The notes under the pieces: model-generated
The model's database searches: none
What the model saw: only the letters and a program-made list of their open reading frames with translations
Told to the model about the DNA's origin: nothing
Assembly (NCBI GenBank): GCA_020746105.1
Contig: CM036618.1
Location: 92,808,122-92,872,121 of the forward strand
Length of the DNA stretch: 64,000 bases
Direction of reading: 5' to 3'
Origin: Trogon surrucura
Lineage: Eukaryota > Chordata > Aves > Trogoniformes > Trogonidae
Translations under genes and position numbers: made by a program
In this document: positions 44,796 to 56,650 of the stretch, in pieces
How positions within the stretch are numbered: the first letter of the stretch is position 1
How the letters are laid out: every line of letters begins with the position of its first letter

Positions 44796-47700
44796 AGTTG
44801 ATCAGTTTCCCTATGATATGGGCTGCATCCAGTCACGTTTCTGTTCCAATAACCCAGACAAGTGGGGGACAGCATGCTGCCGGCTCTTCGGTGTTCCCAG
44901 TGCTCTGCAATCAGTCCTCATTGCGTGGATTCTTGCATCTGCTTTCCCAGGGAATAATGTGTTGAAAGCATAGGAGCTACAGATGCTAATTTCCATCCAA
45001 AAGACTGTGATGAAAACCTGGAGGGCAGTAAAACTCTTCACAGGCTGCACAGCAGTGGTACAATTTAAGCTGTATGTTACAGAGGCGATTTAAAGACTGT
45101 CTCTCTTCCTGGGAAAAAGGTGCTCAAAGATAAACTATTCCTTAAAATCTAAACTAAGGACTCTCTATGTTTTATTTTAGTATGGCTGGATGTGCAGCTT
45201 GTTCCAACCACCAGGATGATTTTAAGTGCATTCGTGAGTAAAACCCACTTCCTTCATCCCTGGGACAATAGGGCAATAAATGAGAACATCTCTCCAGGGC
45301 CCTGCGTGGTCTGCAGCAGCATTACTCAACCTGCAGGCCAGACAGCAGCCAAGCCAAACAACAGAGAGAACAGAGAAAACGGAGGGAAATAAAAAAGATA
45401 AAATAAAATGCATATCTTTGGACATTAATTTCTGGCAGCGGGGATGTGAACATCGTGGCTGCACTATAGGAATCAGCTGGTGTTGTTCCAAGAGGGTAGG
45501 TGACCTGTGGGAGAAGTATACCACCAGCAATCAATCTGCAGTTCACACAACTAAGAGCAGCTGCATATGACTTATACCAGGCAAGATCAGCTTGAAGATC
45601 AACCTGAGACCGTTGCTCCCACTTCTGTTCAGGGATCAACAATACCACTATTTAATGCCCACTGCAAAGTCCTCCGAAGCCATGAGAAATGTCTCCTACC
45701 TGCCTGCTTGTGCAAGAGTTGGTTGAGGACCCATAGTGAAGGACTGAATCTAAGCCATTTTCTGTGGCAGGCCTGTACAAGCTTTTAGTAATAGACTGCT
45801 TTTTAAGAGTAATTCAGTTTGATGGAGAAGGATTATGGTAAAACTGCCTCCTGCTTCTAAAATTTTCTCCATTATATTACTCATACACTTTAAAATATTT
45901 TACCTATTAATTTTTCTACGCTTTTTTTTTTTGAGTGCTTGACAGTGTTGCCACAGGCTGTTCCCTCCATAGCAGAGATGAAAAGACTTAAGAGATCTAT
46001 GCCTTGAGAGCCAGCAACTGAGCTGTGCCTGAAGTAAGCTGGAATGGGAGGCACCAGTCATGAAAAACCACCAGCCACGAGGCAGCTGTGGGACAACATC
46101 TGGTACCACTGCAAGGAGCTAGGGGATGAAGAATCTAGGGGTTTGTGCACATTGTCTCATTCTTCTTTTTTTTTCACTGTTTTATTGCACAGACACATGA
46201 GGCATCAGAAACAAAGAACAGCAAGCAAACAAACAAACAAAACCTGAGTGCTGGAAACAGTACTCCTAGTGGAAATAATATCTCAGATATTGAGGTTGGG
46301 TGGGGGTGCATGGTGGGTCTCTGAGTTGAAGAGAGGAAACAAACAGGTGAGGAGCCCACACCCTCCAACCCAGCCGTCCTGCCTGCAGCAATGGAAGGGA
46401 AATGAAGCAGCAACGGAGGGTGCTCTCCCTGCAGGGAAGTGGCACGGTGATGGCACTGTGGGACTCGACAGGGTCACACAAGTTCCTGTAGGGCAGAACT
46501 GTGCAGTCTGCAGTGCTCTCCTGGAACTCTGCAAGAGTCCTCTCAGCCTGAGATGGAGCTTGCTGTGGGGAAGCGCAGAGGGCAGAAGGTTCAGAGGAGG
46601 TCAAGAGGCACTTGGGAGTAGTCACCACAGGGTACTTGCTGCATTGCTCAACTCAGGAAACCTCTTTGGTGTTGTTTGCTGAAAGCTGGGAGAATATTTG
46701 AATGAAAAGATGACTCTGTTCTCGTCTATGTCTAGTACACTTTCCCTAAGCATTTCCTACTAGGCAGAAAATAACTACCAGGGTAAATGAGCCTCCAGCC
46801 TGATCTGATGTACCTAATAACTTTTGACAACCATAGAAAATAGCAAGGGATGACAAGAAGGCATCCACTCTCTTTCTGACCTGCAAGGCAGATCAGCTCA
46901 TTTCCATATATCTCTCCCAGGGACATTTAATTCTTCCCTACCATGAAGGAGGATTGGCCTCTGACACCACCAGCCCTAGTGTCCTACCTCAGAAAATGAC
47001 ATCTGGCAATGGGACATTGCTGCCAGAGGAATTAGGCCAACTTACAACCTCTTCTTGAGCTGCTCCCAGTAAATAAGTTGGAGAGGAATAGGCTACAGCC
47101 CAATGGATTAGATCTGTCAAGCTGTAAAATACTCTTCAGAGGGTAGACAGGGCAGCCTTAATTTCTTTCCTTTAGGACACACTTCCAGATAGGCAAGGAG
47201 CACAATTTATAGGCAAACTGACACTCACAAAAAGTACAAGTGGCCGGCAAAATAGCAATCACTCGTAAGTGATCTTTCTGTTTCTGTGGGGACTTTGCTG
47301 GTCTCAGAAGTCCTTAAATTTCAGTCAGTGTCCTTGGCAGGTGGCAAAGCTCTTCCAGAAAATGCTCCTGTCTCTTCCATTTTTTTGGCTCCCCTTGCTT
47401 AAGACATTTCTTCTTAAAAACAGATCTTGCTTATTGCTTATCTTTTACTGGATTCTAACATTCTCCACTTCCTTGTGGAAGAATTATCAAGAGTCAATGG
47501 CTGTTCTGGAAACAATCCTGCATCCTCACTGGCGCAGAGCTCTGCAAAATTTCTCACTGGTTTGTGACTTTTTCCTGTTTTCCAGATCTTGTCTCAGAAA
47601 GAGGATTCTTAATCCATTCCAAGAAATATAGTCATAAATGCTGTTAATTACGTTGATAAGGAAGAATTGTCCAAAGACTCACAATCACGTGACACCTCCT

Positions 47701-50124
47701 CCACATCCAAGTATCATCTCTACTCATGCTCAGGACGTCTCTGGTAGCTGCAGCTTTTCCTATCTCAGTTGCAAGGTGAAATAGTATATGTCTGGAGGAC
47801 AGTGATCATAGTACTTCCTTAAAACTCATACTTCACTATTTTTTTTTGTAGGGAATAAGCCATTGCTTCTGGTACTTCAGGGTCATACTGTCTGCTGAGA
47901 ACCTTGTTAAAAACATACTGTTATTCTTGCAGGTGAACATGTTTCCTGATGATTTCTGAATTTCATCCACCTGTTCGGTTTGCCTAGTTACTATAGAACA
48001 CCTCTTACTGTTGAACACCTCTGTCATGTGACAAGTCCACAGACAACAGAGACTTCAACTTTTTGCATTATTGGAAGACTGCACAATGGCCAAAGTCATG
48101 ACACTGTAAATTGTTTTAAACCACATGTTTTTTACACCACGTCTGCACAGGTCTCTGCACAAGAGTGGGACATCAGGACGTCCCTGTCATCCAAGTGATA
48201 GCATACAGTGTGGTGCCAGTAGCAGCAAACTCTGTGGCTATGTGGGAGAGGAACGAGTATTGACAGGAGCCTGAATTGGTTGCTTCTGCTGTTCTCTATC
48301 TCAGTTCTGCTTGTAGCCCTGTAGTGATGTTAGGGGCTATTCTCTCCCAGCCAAGAAGAGCTGGCAGACCTTTGGGTCTATCCATAGTTCTGACCTCTGA
48401 CAGATTTTCCCTAAAGTCAATATAAGTTTCTCAGATTGTCACAGCAGAGCAGGTGAGTAAGGCCCTGCCAAAGCTTTACTGCCCCATTTAAAGATCTTCT
48501 GTGTCTTGGGTGTAAAAGACAAGGGCTACATATATGAAGTGTCTCTGGGGAATGCGTGTCCTGGGAGGAGGTGAGACCAGCAAGAATTGTGGCTCCACCG
48601 TTCTCATTCCCTGTGGAGCTGCTGGAGACGTGTGCCAGTCCAACCTGGTTATTGTTGGCCATTGAGAGCCCCTCCACAGGAAAGTGGTGCTTTGATACCC
48701 TGGATATGGTCTGTGGGAAGGTGTCAATTCTCACAGAGTTTTCAGAGAAGGTACAAGTCTTTCCAGCTTATTGAAACATTTGTTTTGACTTTTGTAACAC
48801 ATTATAAAAGTCTTAAAGTTTCGTCTATTACATTTCCATGCCATAATATTATGACGGGTCACAGCATAATAGTCTTACTGTTTTGATTTTAAAGCATGCT
48901 ATGACATGGGTCAAGATGACGAAATCAAAATTAAATTAGTGTTTTATTTTGACAAGATTGTGTTTCTGTTTCATCTGTTTGATAAAGTCAAAACAAAAAT
49001 GTCAGCAGGATTTTTCCAAACTTCAGTCTCAAAATTACATTTTCTCACTCAGGTGTGGATTTTGAATGGGCACCATAACTTTATTTTATGATCAGATCAA
49101 AGTGGAAACATGATACATGGATAGCACCTTCGAGTAACAGTTCGCTCCCTCATTTGCAGAAGACTCTACTTGTCTCTTTGTCAGCTTTAGCAAAGAGCTT
49201 TTTGCATAAGCACAGCCTTGGCCTGTGGGTCCAGCATCATGCTTTGAACAACACCAGCTTCTGCTGTTGTAGATCTCAGTCACCCATCCTTTCTCTTTAG
49301 TCATCAGGAATCCGCTTCCAAAAGAGGATGAGAAGGAAAAGCTCCTGAAAAACTGTGTTTTGTGACCTCATGTGTCAGGAAGCCTCCAAAATATGGAATA
49401 AAACTGCCCTAGAACTGCAGGGTTTGCATAAGAGGCCAGTGATGCAGACGTGCTCTGAGTGGCTGCAAGCTGGGTCTATCTCTTATTCATGTGGCACCCG
49501 GAACTCACATGACGGTAGGCAAGTGTCTGTGCCTGTTCTCCCCTCCCCATTTTTGTCTAGTTGGACTGAATTGTCTCCTAGACTGAGACTTAATTACCTT
49601 GTGTACAAAGCACCCGGAGAATCCTGGGGGTCTTGATCTCTGCTTCTGGTGACTGGTAATGTATCCTTCTTATTGTGCAGTTTCCTACTCTGAATATTGG
49701 CTTTCATGATAATATATTTATTTTCCTTGTTTATTCTTCTGCCCCACCCCCTCCGGGTTTCCCTTTGTTTGCTTGGTTGTGCTCTGATGCACAGGTATTT
49801 ATCTAAGTGGGGTCGGCTCTGTTTGTACCAGCCCAGGTGGCATCTAAGATGCAAACATCGGACACCTCTTTACACATCTCCAGGTTTCCAGGATGATTGA
49901 TTAATAGCTTTCTCCCTTATCGGCTTTTCTTTCTCATAACTGGGGGTCAGCTTGCATGGGCTAACACCTTCAGGGAGTCTCTATTTCCTATATACATCAG
50001 CTTTACTGACTTCTTATTATCTCAGCTCTATCTGAACTTTTGTTCAATTCAAGAGGTAATTAAACTCAAAGCCAAAGCAAATGTCAGGGTGATAATGAGA
50101 CAGATAAGATTAAAAAAACTTCTC
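44796..50124. other. unique non-coding sequence
   Basis: 5.3 kb without a recognised gene. Small low-complexity spots include a T run near 45922 and an (AAAC)n stretch near 46225. Open frames of 60-144 codons overlap on both strands with no domain resemblance. Confidence 0.5.
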
Positions 50125-50142
50125 TTTTTTTTTTTTTTTTTT
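50125..50142 (+). repeat. T18 homopolymer
   Basis: Eighteen consecutive T. Read on the minus strand it is an A18 tract, but no AATAAA precedes it there, so there is no support for a retrocopy. Confidence 0.95.
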
Positions 50143-50300
50143 AAGACCTGACACATACCTGAAGTGCCTGTTGGCCCATAGCCAGTGGAAAGTTTCCTTT
50201 CTCGCCTGGATATAGTCAGAAAAGTGACCATGTAAAAAAGGCACCACCTCCCTTCAGGTGTGTGCTGCTGAGAACAGCACCTACCTGGCAATGCACTCAA

Positions 50301-50475
50301 GCATATAAGTATTTGCCTTGAATTTGTTTGCTCATGTGCTTAAATTTAAGCATGTGCTTAAGTGTTTTGTTCAACCAGGACCTCAATCCAACGCAGCTCG
50401 AGTGGGTGTAATTCGGAGGGTGTAATTCCATTCATTTCAGTAATGCCAGTGGGATCCCTGGCCCAGAGTGGATCC
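50301..50475 (+). repeat. old palindromic amniote repeat, best-preserved copy
   Basis: TGCTTAAATTTAAGCA (50337-50352) is a perfect 16-bp palindrome, followed by TGTGCTTAAGTGTTTTGTTC and a CAGGACCTCAATCC block. This is the order of a well-known reptile and bird hairpin repeat ('catgtgcttaactttaagcacatgcttaagtgctttgctggatcggg'). The following GTGTAATTCCATTCATTTCA and GGATCCCTGGCCC matches the 'gtgtaactccattgacttcagtgg...tctggccc' family seen at 3726-3800, so two related modules may lie side by side. Confidence 0.55.
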
Positions 50476-50712
50476 TTCCTGTAGCCATTGCCTTCACTCT
50501 GCTACTCCTGCCGAAAGTCCAAAGCATGTGCTGGGGCCTTGTCATGCTGCCCAGTTTGCAGGAGAGTTCAGAAATTACACAGTAGCTCCTTGGGGTTGCA
50601 CAATGTTGTGCATCACCTGCTAGCCTTTCTCTTTCTACAGGTCCTTTTGGGCCTCTGCTGATCCCTGCTCTGGGTTAAATTTTTCTCAGCAAGTGCCTCC
50701 AGTGTACAGGAA

Positions 50713-50854
50713 CCTGCTGGGGCTTGGTGGACATTGTGCAGAGGACATCACGGGCTCTCCCTGCACCGCGGGCTGTCCACGCTGCTGAGGTTTGGGGAAG
50801 ACGGTTCAGGGGATGTCACAGTCTCTTCCTGCATCGTGGGCTGTCCACACTTCC
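50713..50854 (+). repeat. 68-bp GC-rich tandem duplication, two diverged copies
   Basis: Copy A (about 50713-50780) and copy B (about 50781-50848, similarity running to 50854) are offset by exactly 68 bp. CTGCACCGCGGGCTGTCCAC in A corresponds to CTGCATCGTGGGCTGTCCAC in B. Most differences are C/T or G/A and several remove CpG, as expected from methylation-driven decay after duplication. The left part is more diverged. Confidence 0.8.
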
Positions 50855-53800
50855 TTTTGCCTTTCTGCCTTGAACGAGTTTAAAATCTGAAGTGGACCTA
50901 TGCTGTAATTATCAGGGGTTGGGGTGGAGAAGCCACTAATCAAAAAGAGCTGCCGCTTCCCTAGGGAGCTTCAAAGCTCTCCGCAAGCAGGAGAGCCTGT
51001 GAAGGATACACATGTTGCTGGCAAAACAGCCCCTGATGGTTAAAGTTTTACTTAAGCCAATGTGTTTTTCCACTGGGTATTTTTATCCTCCAAAGTCTAC
51101 TGTACTTGGCTACGTACAATAAACACATCCCTGTTGTTCTCTCACATGTGTTTACTTTGCAGCTGGGGGAGCACAGCTCGCCATGCTAGCTGTTGGCTGC
51201 TGGCTGAGTCAGTGAAAACGAAGCACCAGAGCACTCCAGAAGACCAAATGTCTCCTGCCTCTCTCTGCTGGCCCATCTCCTCCTATGGCCTCCCTGCCTT
51301 TGAACTCAGCTCACTGCCTCCCTCCTGGCGCAGGGGACAGGCACACCTGAGACCCATGGTGTCCTCAGCATCCTGTCTGCAGTCTGGCTACCGCTCCACT
51401 CTGTAGCCTCATCAGCAGCATTCAGCTCTTCTCTCCTGCTCTCAAATCTGCCAAGAAAAAGCAGTTAAACCTCTCACGGGGTGCATGAGAAGCAGATTTA
51501 TAATCTTGTATGTGACTGTTGAAGGAGCAAAAGCAGGAAGAGAAATACCTCTGTGCTGAGGTGATGCAAAGAGACTGTGATGAAGTCAGAAGCTGAAGAC
51601 AGGAGTCTTCTGCATCAGAGCAGGACCTGCACGTGGCCTTTCGGCAGCTCTTCCACATTCAGTGTTCTGAGGTGGGTGCTAGCTGCCAACAAGGCTCTGT
51701 GACTTGAAGAAAGGCATTGAAAGCGATAACACCAAGGTCAAGTAATTACATAAGCAGCAGAATTTGTTAGTCTCACTCCGAAGGTTTTGTCCATTGTGGA
51801 CTGTTTGATATTTAACAATATGTCTAAGCTCCCCCCAGAGCATTTACTCTGAGAAAGATGAGCAATTTTATTCTCTTTCCCCTAGCTAGATGCCAATTTT
51901 TATGATTTAGATAGAAATTCAAGATCTCTTGAAGTTCCTATCCTTTGCTGGTGGGTTCAGAAGCTGGGAGGGTGTGGGGTTGCTGGGTACCACAGTTGCA
52001 CGAGCCTTGTTCCAATAAGGGTACCAAGCTAAAAGTTGTTCTCATGCAGCTCTGAAAATAAGCAAACAAGCAGCAAGTAAGTGAAGGAACTGGTTGGGAG
52101 AGGCCAAGTTCAGGACAAGTTGCTGCCATTAGAGCCACACGTCATCCTGTGAACAGGCTTTGTGCTTTGGGTGAAGCTTTGGTCTACCTAAACGACTGGC
52201 TGTCTCCTCTGCAACACTGTGAGGTGTTTTTGACTGGAGAGCAGTACTTTGCAGATATGAATTCCTCTCTCCTGCTGTGATATGAATAATACTAATTTTT
52301 TTAATGCTCTAAAAATAATACTTTATGCTTTCAGCCATCCATTATTTATTGACCGACTCATTTTGGAAAACAGATAGAAGGGAAAAGCAGAGTTTAATAT
52401 TAAGACACAAAGAAAGATCAATGTAATTTTGAATCTGCATTGCAAAAATACGTATTTGATTGTATTGCATTGTACATATTAGACTGAATACATAAAGATT
52501 ATATTAAGCGCTTATCAGAAAGGGCATAGATCCCAGACTGAAGTCTTTTGAAGCTGTTATCACATATTTATTACTTGTAAGGATAAGCTCTTTTTTTTAA
52601 ACAGTTTTAAAAAAAGAACTGTGGTCAAATGGAAAAGAATCACTCCTTCAAATAAACAACTAAGCCCACACATTTAGCAGATGTGGTTCTCATCATGTCT
52701 GGGACAATACTAGAGAAGCAAAACAAAATTTGCCCTGATGTCTGCTGCCTGAGGCCTTCTCCCTGCACGTGGGATGGAAGGCAAGCAGGCTTCACCCACA
52801 GGGGTGGGCAAGCCCTTTAAGTTCCTGCTGTTTGTCTTTGGATGGGTTGACCAACGGTTTGCTTGGCTTTCATGGATGTTCTGATAGGCATCGTGTCCTA
52901 CCTGAAGGAAGTCCCTCAGTGTAGAGAAGAAGATAGGGGGTCTTTCCCCACTCACTCCATCTTGATCCCACTCAGAGCAGATCCTGGTGCTCTGCAGGTC
53001 AGGGCACAAACCACAGTCTCCCTTGGGTGGTGATTCACTGGGAGACTTTATGTACTGAGAGGAAAAGCCAACAAATGCTACCCTGGGAAAGGTATGTGGA
53101 TGGCAGACAGGGGGGACGTCACCTCCCTCTGGGGGCAGGAGCTGGGGAGTGGAGCGGCTGCTGTGCTTCAGACACCTCAAGGACATTCAGATGGTGCTGA
53201 GGGCAAAAGCTGTGGAAATAGGGCTGCTAAAAGTTGTGGACAAGAACTGAGTAATGTGAAGCCCAAAATGTAGAACTTACTGTAGTTTCTCCTCCCTTTT
53301 TCTGCTTTTTTTCAGTCACAAAAAATCAGCGGGGGATGTTTAAAATGCCAATCATGTAAATACATGTTCAGTTTGCAATGCTGGATATAAGATTTCACCA
53401 GAGTAATGGGATCCAGCTCATACTGTTGCGGTGTGTGTACACAGCTCAGGGGAAGGGGAATTGCACCTCTGCTCCTAAAAGATCTCATCAGGTCACTCAG
53501 ACCAAGATGAGCTGGCAGCGGCCCACAGACATGGGTGACTCTTTCACTGCAGTCCTTGCAGAGGCCACAGAAGTACAAGAAATTATTTATTGTTGAGGAA
53601 TCTGGTACTGAAGAGAGAGGCGTCCAGCTGATTGCACCTGATATTGCAAAAGCTAAGGTAGTGCACTGCTATTGGGTTTTGTAAAGTATCTCAAGGCCAC
53701 ATATGCAGCCTTTTCAGCATGGGACCACCCATTTTCAGGTGAGAGTGAGATGCTAAGAACCAGGTTGTGAAACGTGCCCTTGCCTTTTCCTGGGAATATA

Positions 53801-56600
53801 GAAATATGTGTGTATGTATAGGGGAGGCTAGCTGTGAGCACCAAGACATCTGGTCATGCAGCTGCTGATACATGCTGGCAAAAATGAAGATGTAAATTTC
53901 TGTAGTAAAAACGGTGGGATAAACATGCAGCTGAAAAACTGAGGGAGGCAGCATGTCTGTGACATCCATAGTTTGGAAGTTATAAGCAGAATGAGACGCT
54001 GCACAGAATCTGCCCTTCACTTGATGTGTTGCCAAAAGTGGTATTAAAAAATAGCATAGGGTCGAACATGCTATGGGGCTTGGGATCAGATTTTCTAGGT
54101 TCTCGTGGAAAATCAAACCAGCATTAGTTTGATTTTCCAGCTCATCTAGGGTTTGGTTAAGGAAGCATTTTCCATGGCTCTGTTCTCTGGCCAGGAGCAG
54201 AATGACAGATGTGTAAAGCTGCAGAGTAGCTTCCAAGGTATCTCCCGAACACAGCACCCTGCTGTCAGCCCTTAGCAGAGACATTGCTTCATTCCGCTCC
54301 TGTTGCTGGTCTCTAGAAAGAGTCTCATTTCCCTTCAGGCGTCTTTCTAGGACTGCAGAAAAGATCTTGAAGAAAGAAGTAGGCAGTGCATAAATCCACG
54401 TATTTTACTTTCTGTTGGTACATCAGGCCAAATCTCAGCAGTTCAGAAAAACAAAAGGTGGTCCCCTACGGTGGACAGGACAGGGCGGGGGAAGAAGGAC
54501 AGCAGAGAAAGGGCTGGTCTAAGGGAATATAAGAAGTTTTTAAGCCCTTCTTCACTCATTTTGCTTAGATGCCCTGTTTTTCCCTTGTAATGGGACACAT
54601 CTCCTGCCTAGTTTCAAGAGCTCTGAAATCTGGGACATCATTTCCATGCTGCTCTCACTTTAACGGGGAGCACTTTGCAGTTTCGGTTTCACTTCTCTTT
54701 GGGTGAGTCAGCCCCTTTTGCCAAGATCTTTTATTTATGACTACCCTGTCAATGAGACAGAAAATAGAAATCTGTTTCAGTTACAGCAGAGAACTTTCCT
54801 TCCTGAGAGCTCTGAGCTCAGAAACTTGAGGGAAGCTGCACTGACAAAAATTGTCTTCCTCCAGGCTGAGCTCTGGAGTCAGCTGCTGTTGCTTATGGCT
54901 TTGGGGAGAGGAAATGTCACCTCACCTTTCTGCTCCCATAGCTCAGTATCCTTGAAACTGGTTTGTTTTTTATTTTTTAACAGTGGTAAAAGCTATTAAT
55001 CTCTTAGGCTTAACTGGTAAGATTGGTTCATTTGTGCATTCAGTGTCTCAGCAGAGACATTAGGCTTGACCCATGGGAAAAATGAGGAAATATTTTCCTC
55101 TCTGTGGCAGCAAGAAAGAGCTCAGAGATACGGAAGAGCCCACGGCAGTGCATCAGTGATCTCTCTCATGCCATATACATGGACCAGGAAGCCCTGGAAC
55201 TTTCAGAAAGAAGTGTGAGGCGGGAGGTTCCTCAGTCTCTTTCAACCTCGGATGTGAGGGGACACTGGCAACCTGACAACATTTTCTTCTTTGAAAGTCA
55301 TACCAGGACCTGCTATAGTGGCTTTGCACTACATCCATGCACTGGTCCTTGCTGCTATCCAAGACATTTTTCTGTAAGGGAAACAAACCTTGCTCTTAAA
55401 AGCTTGTGGGTGAACTGGGTAGACAGACTTCCTGGACTGTGGATTTGGACCTGCTGGTAGTACAGCTTTAGAATCCACCTCAGTTAGCACCAGATGTCAC
55501 TGCTGGCTCAAGCCTACTGGGGTGTTGCTGAAGCCAGCATTATCCTGCCAGATTTTTTTTATTATTTTTTTAATTTATTTTCTCCAATAACAACAAACTT
55601 TCGAGGAAAAGTTTCTTTCCTTTTCACTCTTGGGGAGTTTGGTAACTGGCTGCAATGCCAAGTCAGCGACTGTATTTGCACAACCAACCAAAATCACTAA
55701 GAGGCTAAATACATTCAAAGAGAGGACTGATGGGATTTATTTCTGCTCATTCCTAGAATCCTCTCTGCAAGAAATATAGGAGAAAACTCTCCTAGCCAGC
55801 TCGTCATCCTGATAGAGACCAATAGAGATGTTTTACAGGAAGGAATTATTTTCTTCAGCAAACCCATTAAGAAGACTTTGGCTTGAGCTCTGAAGATTTT
55901 ATATTCTTTCTGTGCCTCTTAGATGCCTATGTTCTTTGCCTAACAGATACAGTGGGGAATCCTGTGGAGAGGTAAACAGAAGAGATAAAGACTCTGAAGT
56001 CCAGAGCTTGTTTGCCTGGTGTCTGTTTAAATGCCATACAACAAAGCTTTATTAGCACAAAGCAGCAAGGTCTGCATGTGGCCAGAAGTCTCTCCTGCCT
56101 GTTGTCTCTGCATAGTGCATGTACTCACTCCTTTTCCCTGGTTTATACAGCTGGTCTGAGGACCACCCCAGGTAACAAAGAAAACATCAGCTCTTGAGAG
56201 ATCTGCTGGGAATAGGAAGATGTCGTATTATTTACCCGGTTGGATTTATGCATGTGTGTTTGTGTTTAACAAGGAGCTCGGTGCCTGCTGGACTCCTGAG
56301 GCTGGAATTTATACAGGCCAGCATTTGGCTGCTGCAGTTTATCTTGAATGCAAGAATAATAAACTCAGCTGACAGGATGATGTATGCAAAGCATCTTCTC
56401 CTCCCACGGCGTGTGGTAGAGGTGTCTGGTTTGCGGGGAGTCCTATTATTAGGTGATTAGCCTTGCAACATTATCAATATCAGATTGCTTAAGGGCTTTA
56501 GGAGATCAGTGATACAGTAGGACTTGATGTCCATCCATCATGGCAACAGTCAGATAGAGATGGTGGTGTGGGATGGTTGCCTGCATAGGTGAAATAGATG
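50855..56600. other. unique non-coding sequence
   Basis: 5.7 kb without a recognised gene. 52260-52620 is strongly AT-rich with homeodomain- and FOX-like motifs and could be a conserved element. The longest open frame (53691-54284 minus, 197 codons) matches no family. 55550-55600 is T-rich. Confidence 0.5.
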
Positions 56601-56650
56601 CATTGGTTTGTCACGTGAAGGCTCTCAGAAATATTTGCGCAAGGAAAAAA
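56601..56650. promoter_or_regulatory. paired palindromic sites: E-box TCACGTGA and C/EBP-like TTGCGCAA
   Basis: TCACGTGA at 56611-56618 is the symmetrical high-affinity E-box bound by USF and MiT/TFE factors. TTGCGCAA at 56635-56642 is the symmetrical C/EBP core. They lie 16 bp apart. CpG-containing 8-bp palindromes are uncommon in CpG-depleted vertebrate DNA, so two so close are notable. Binding and function are inference. Confidence 0.3.

Noticed and set aside
53691-54284. 197-codon minus-strand open frame
   Set aside because: No resemblance to any family; length is compatible with chance.
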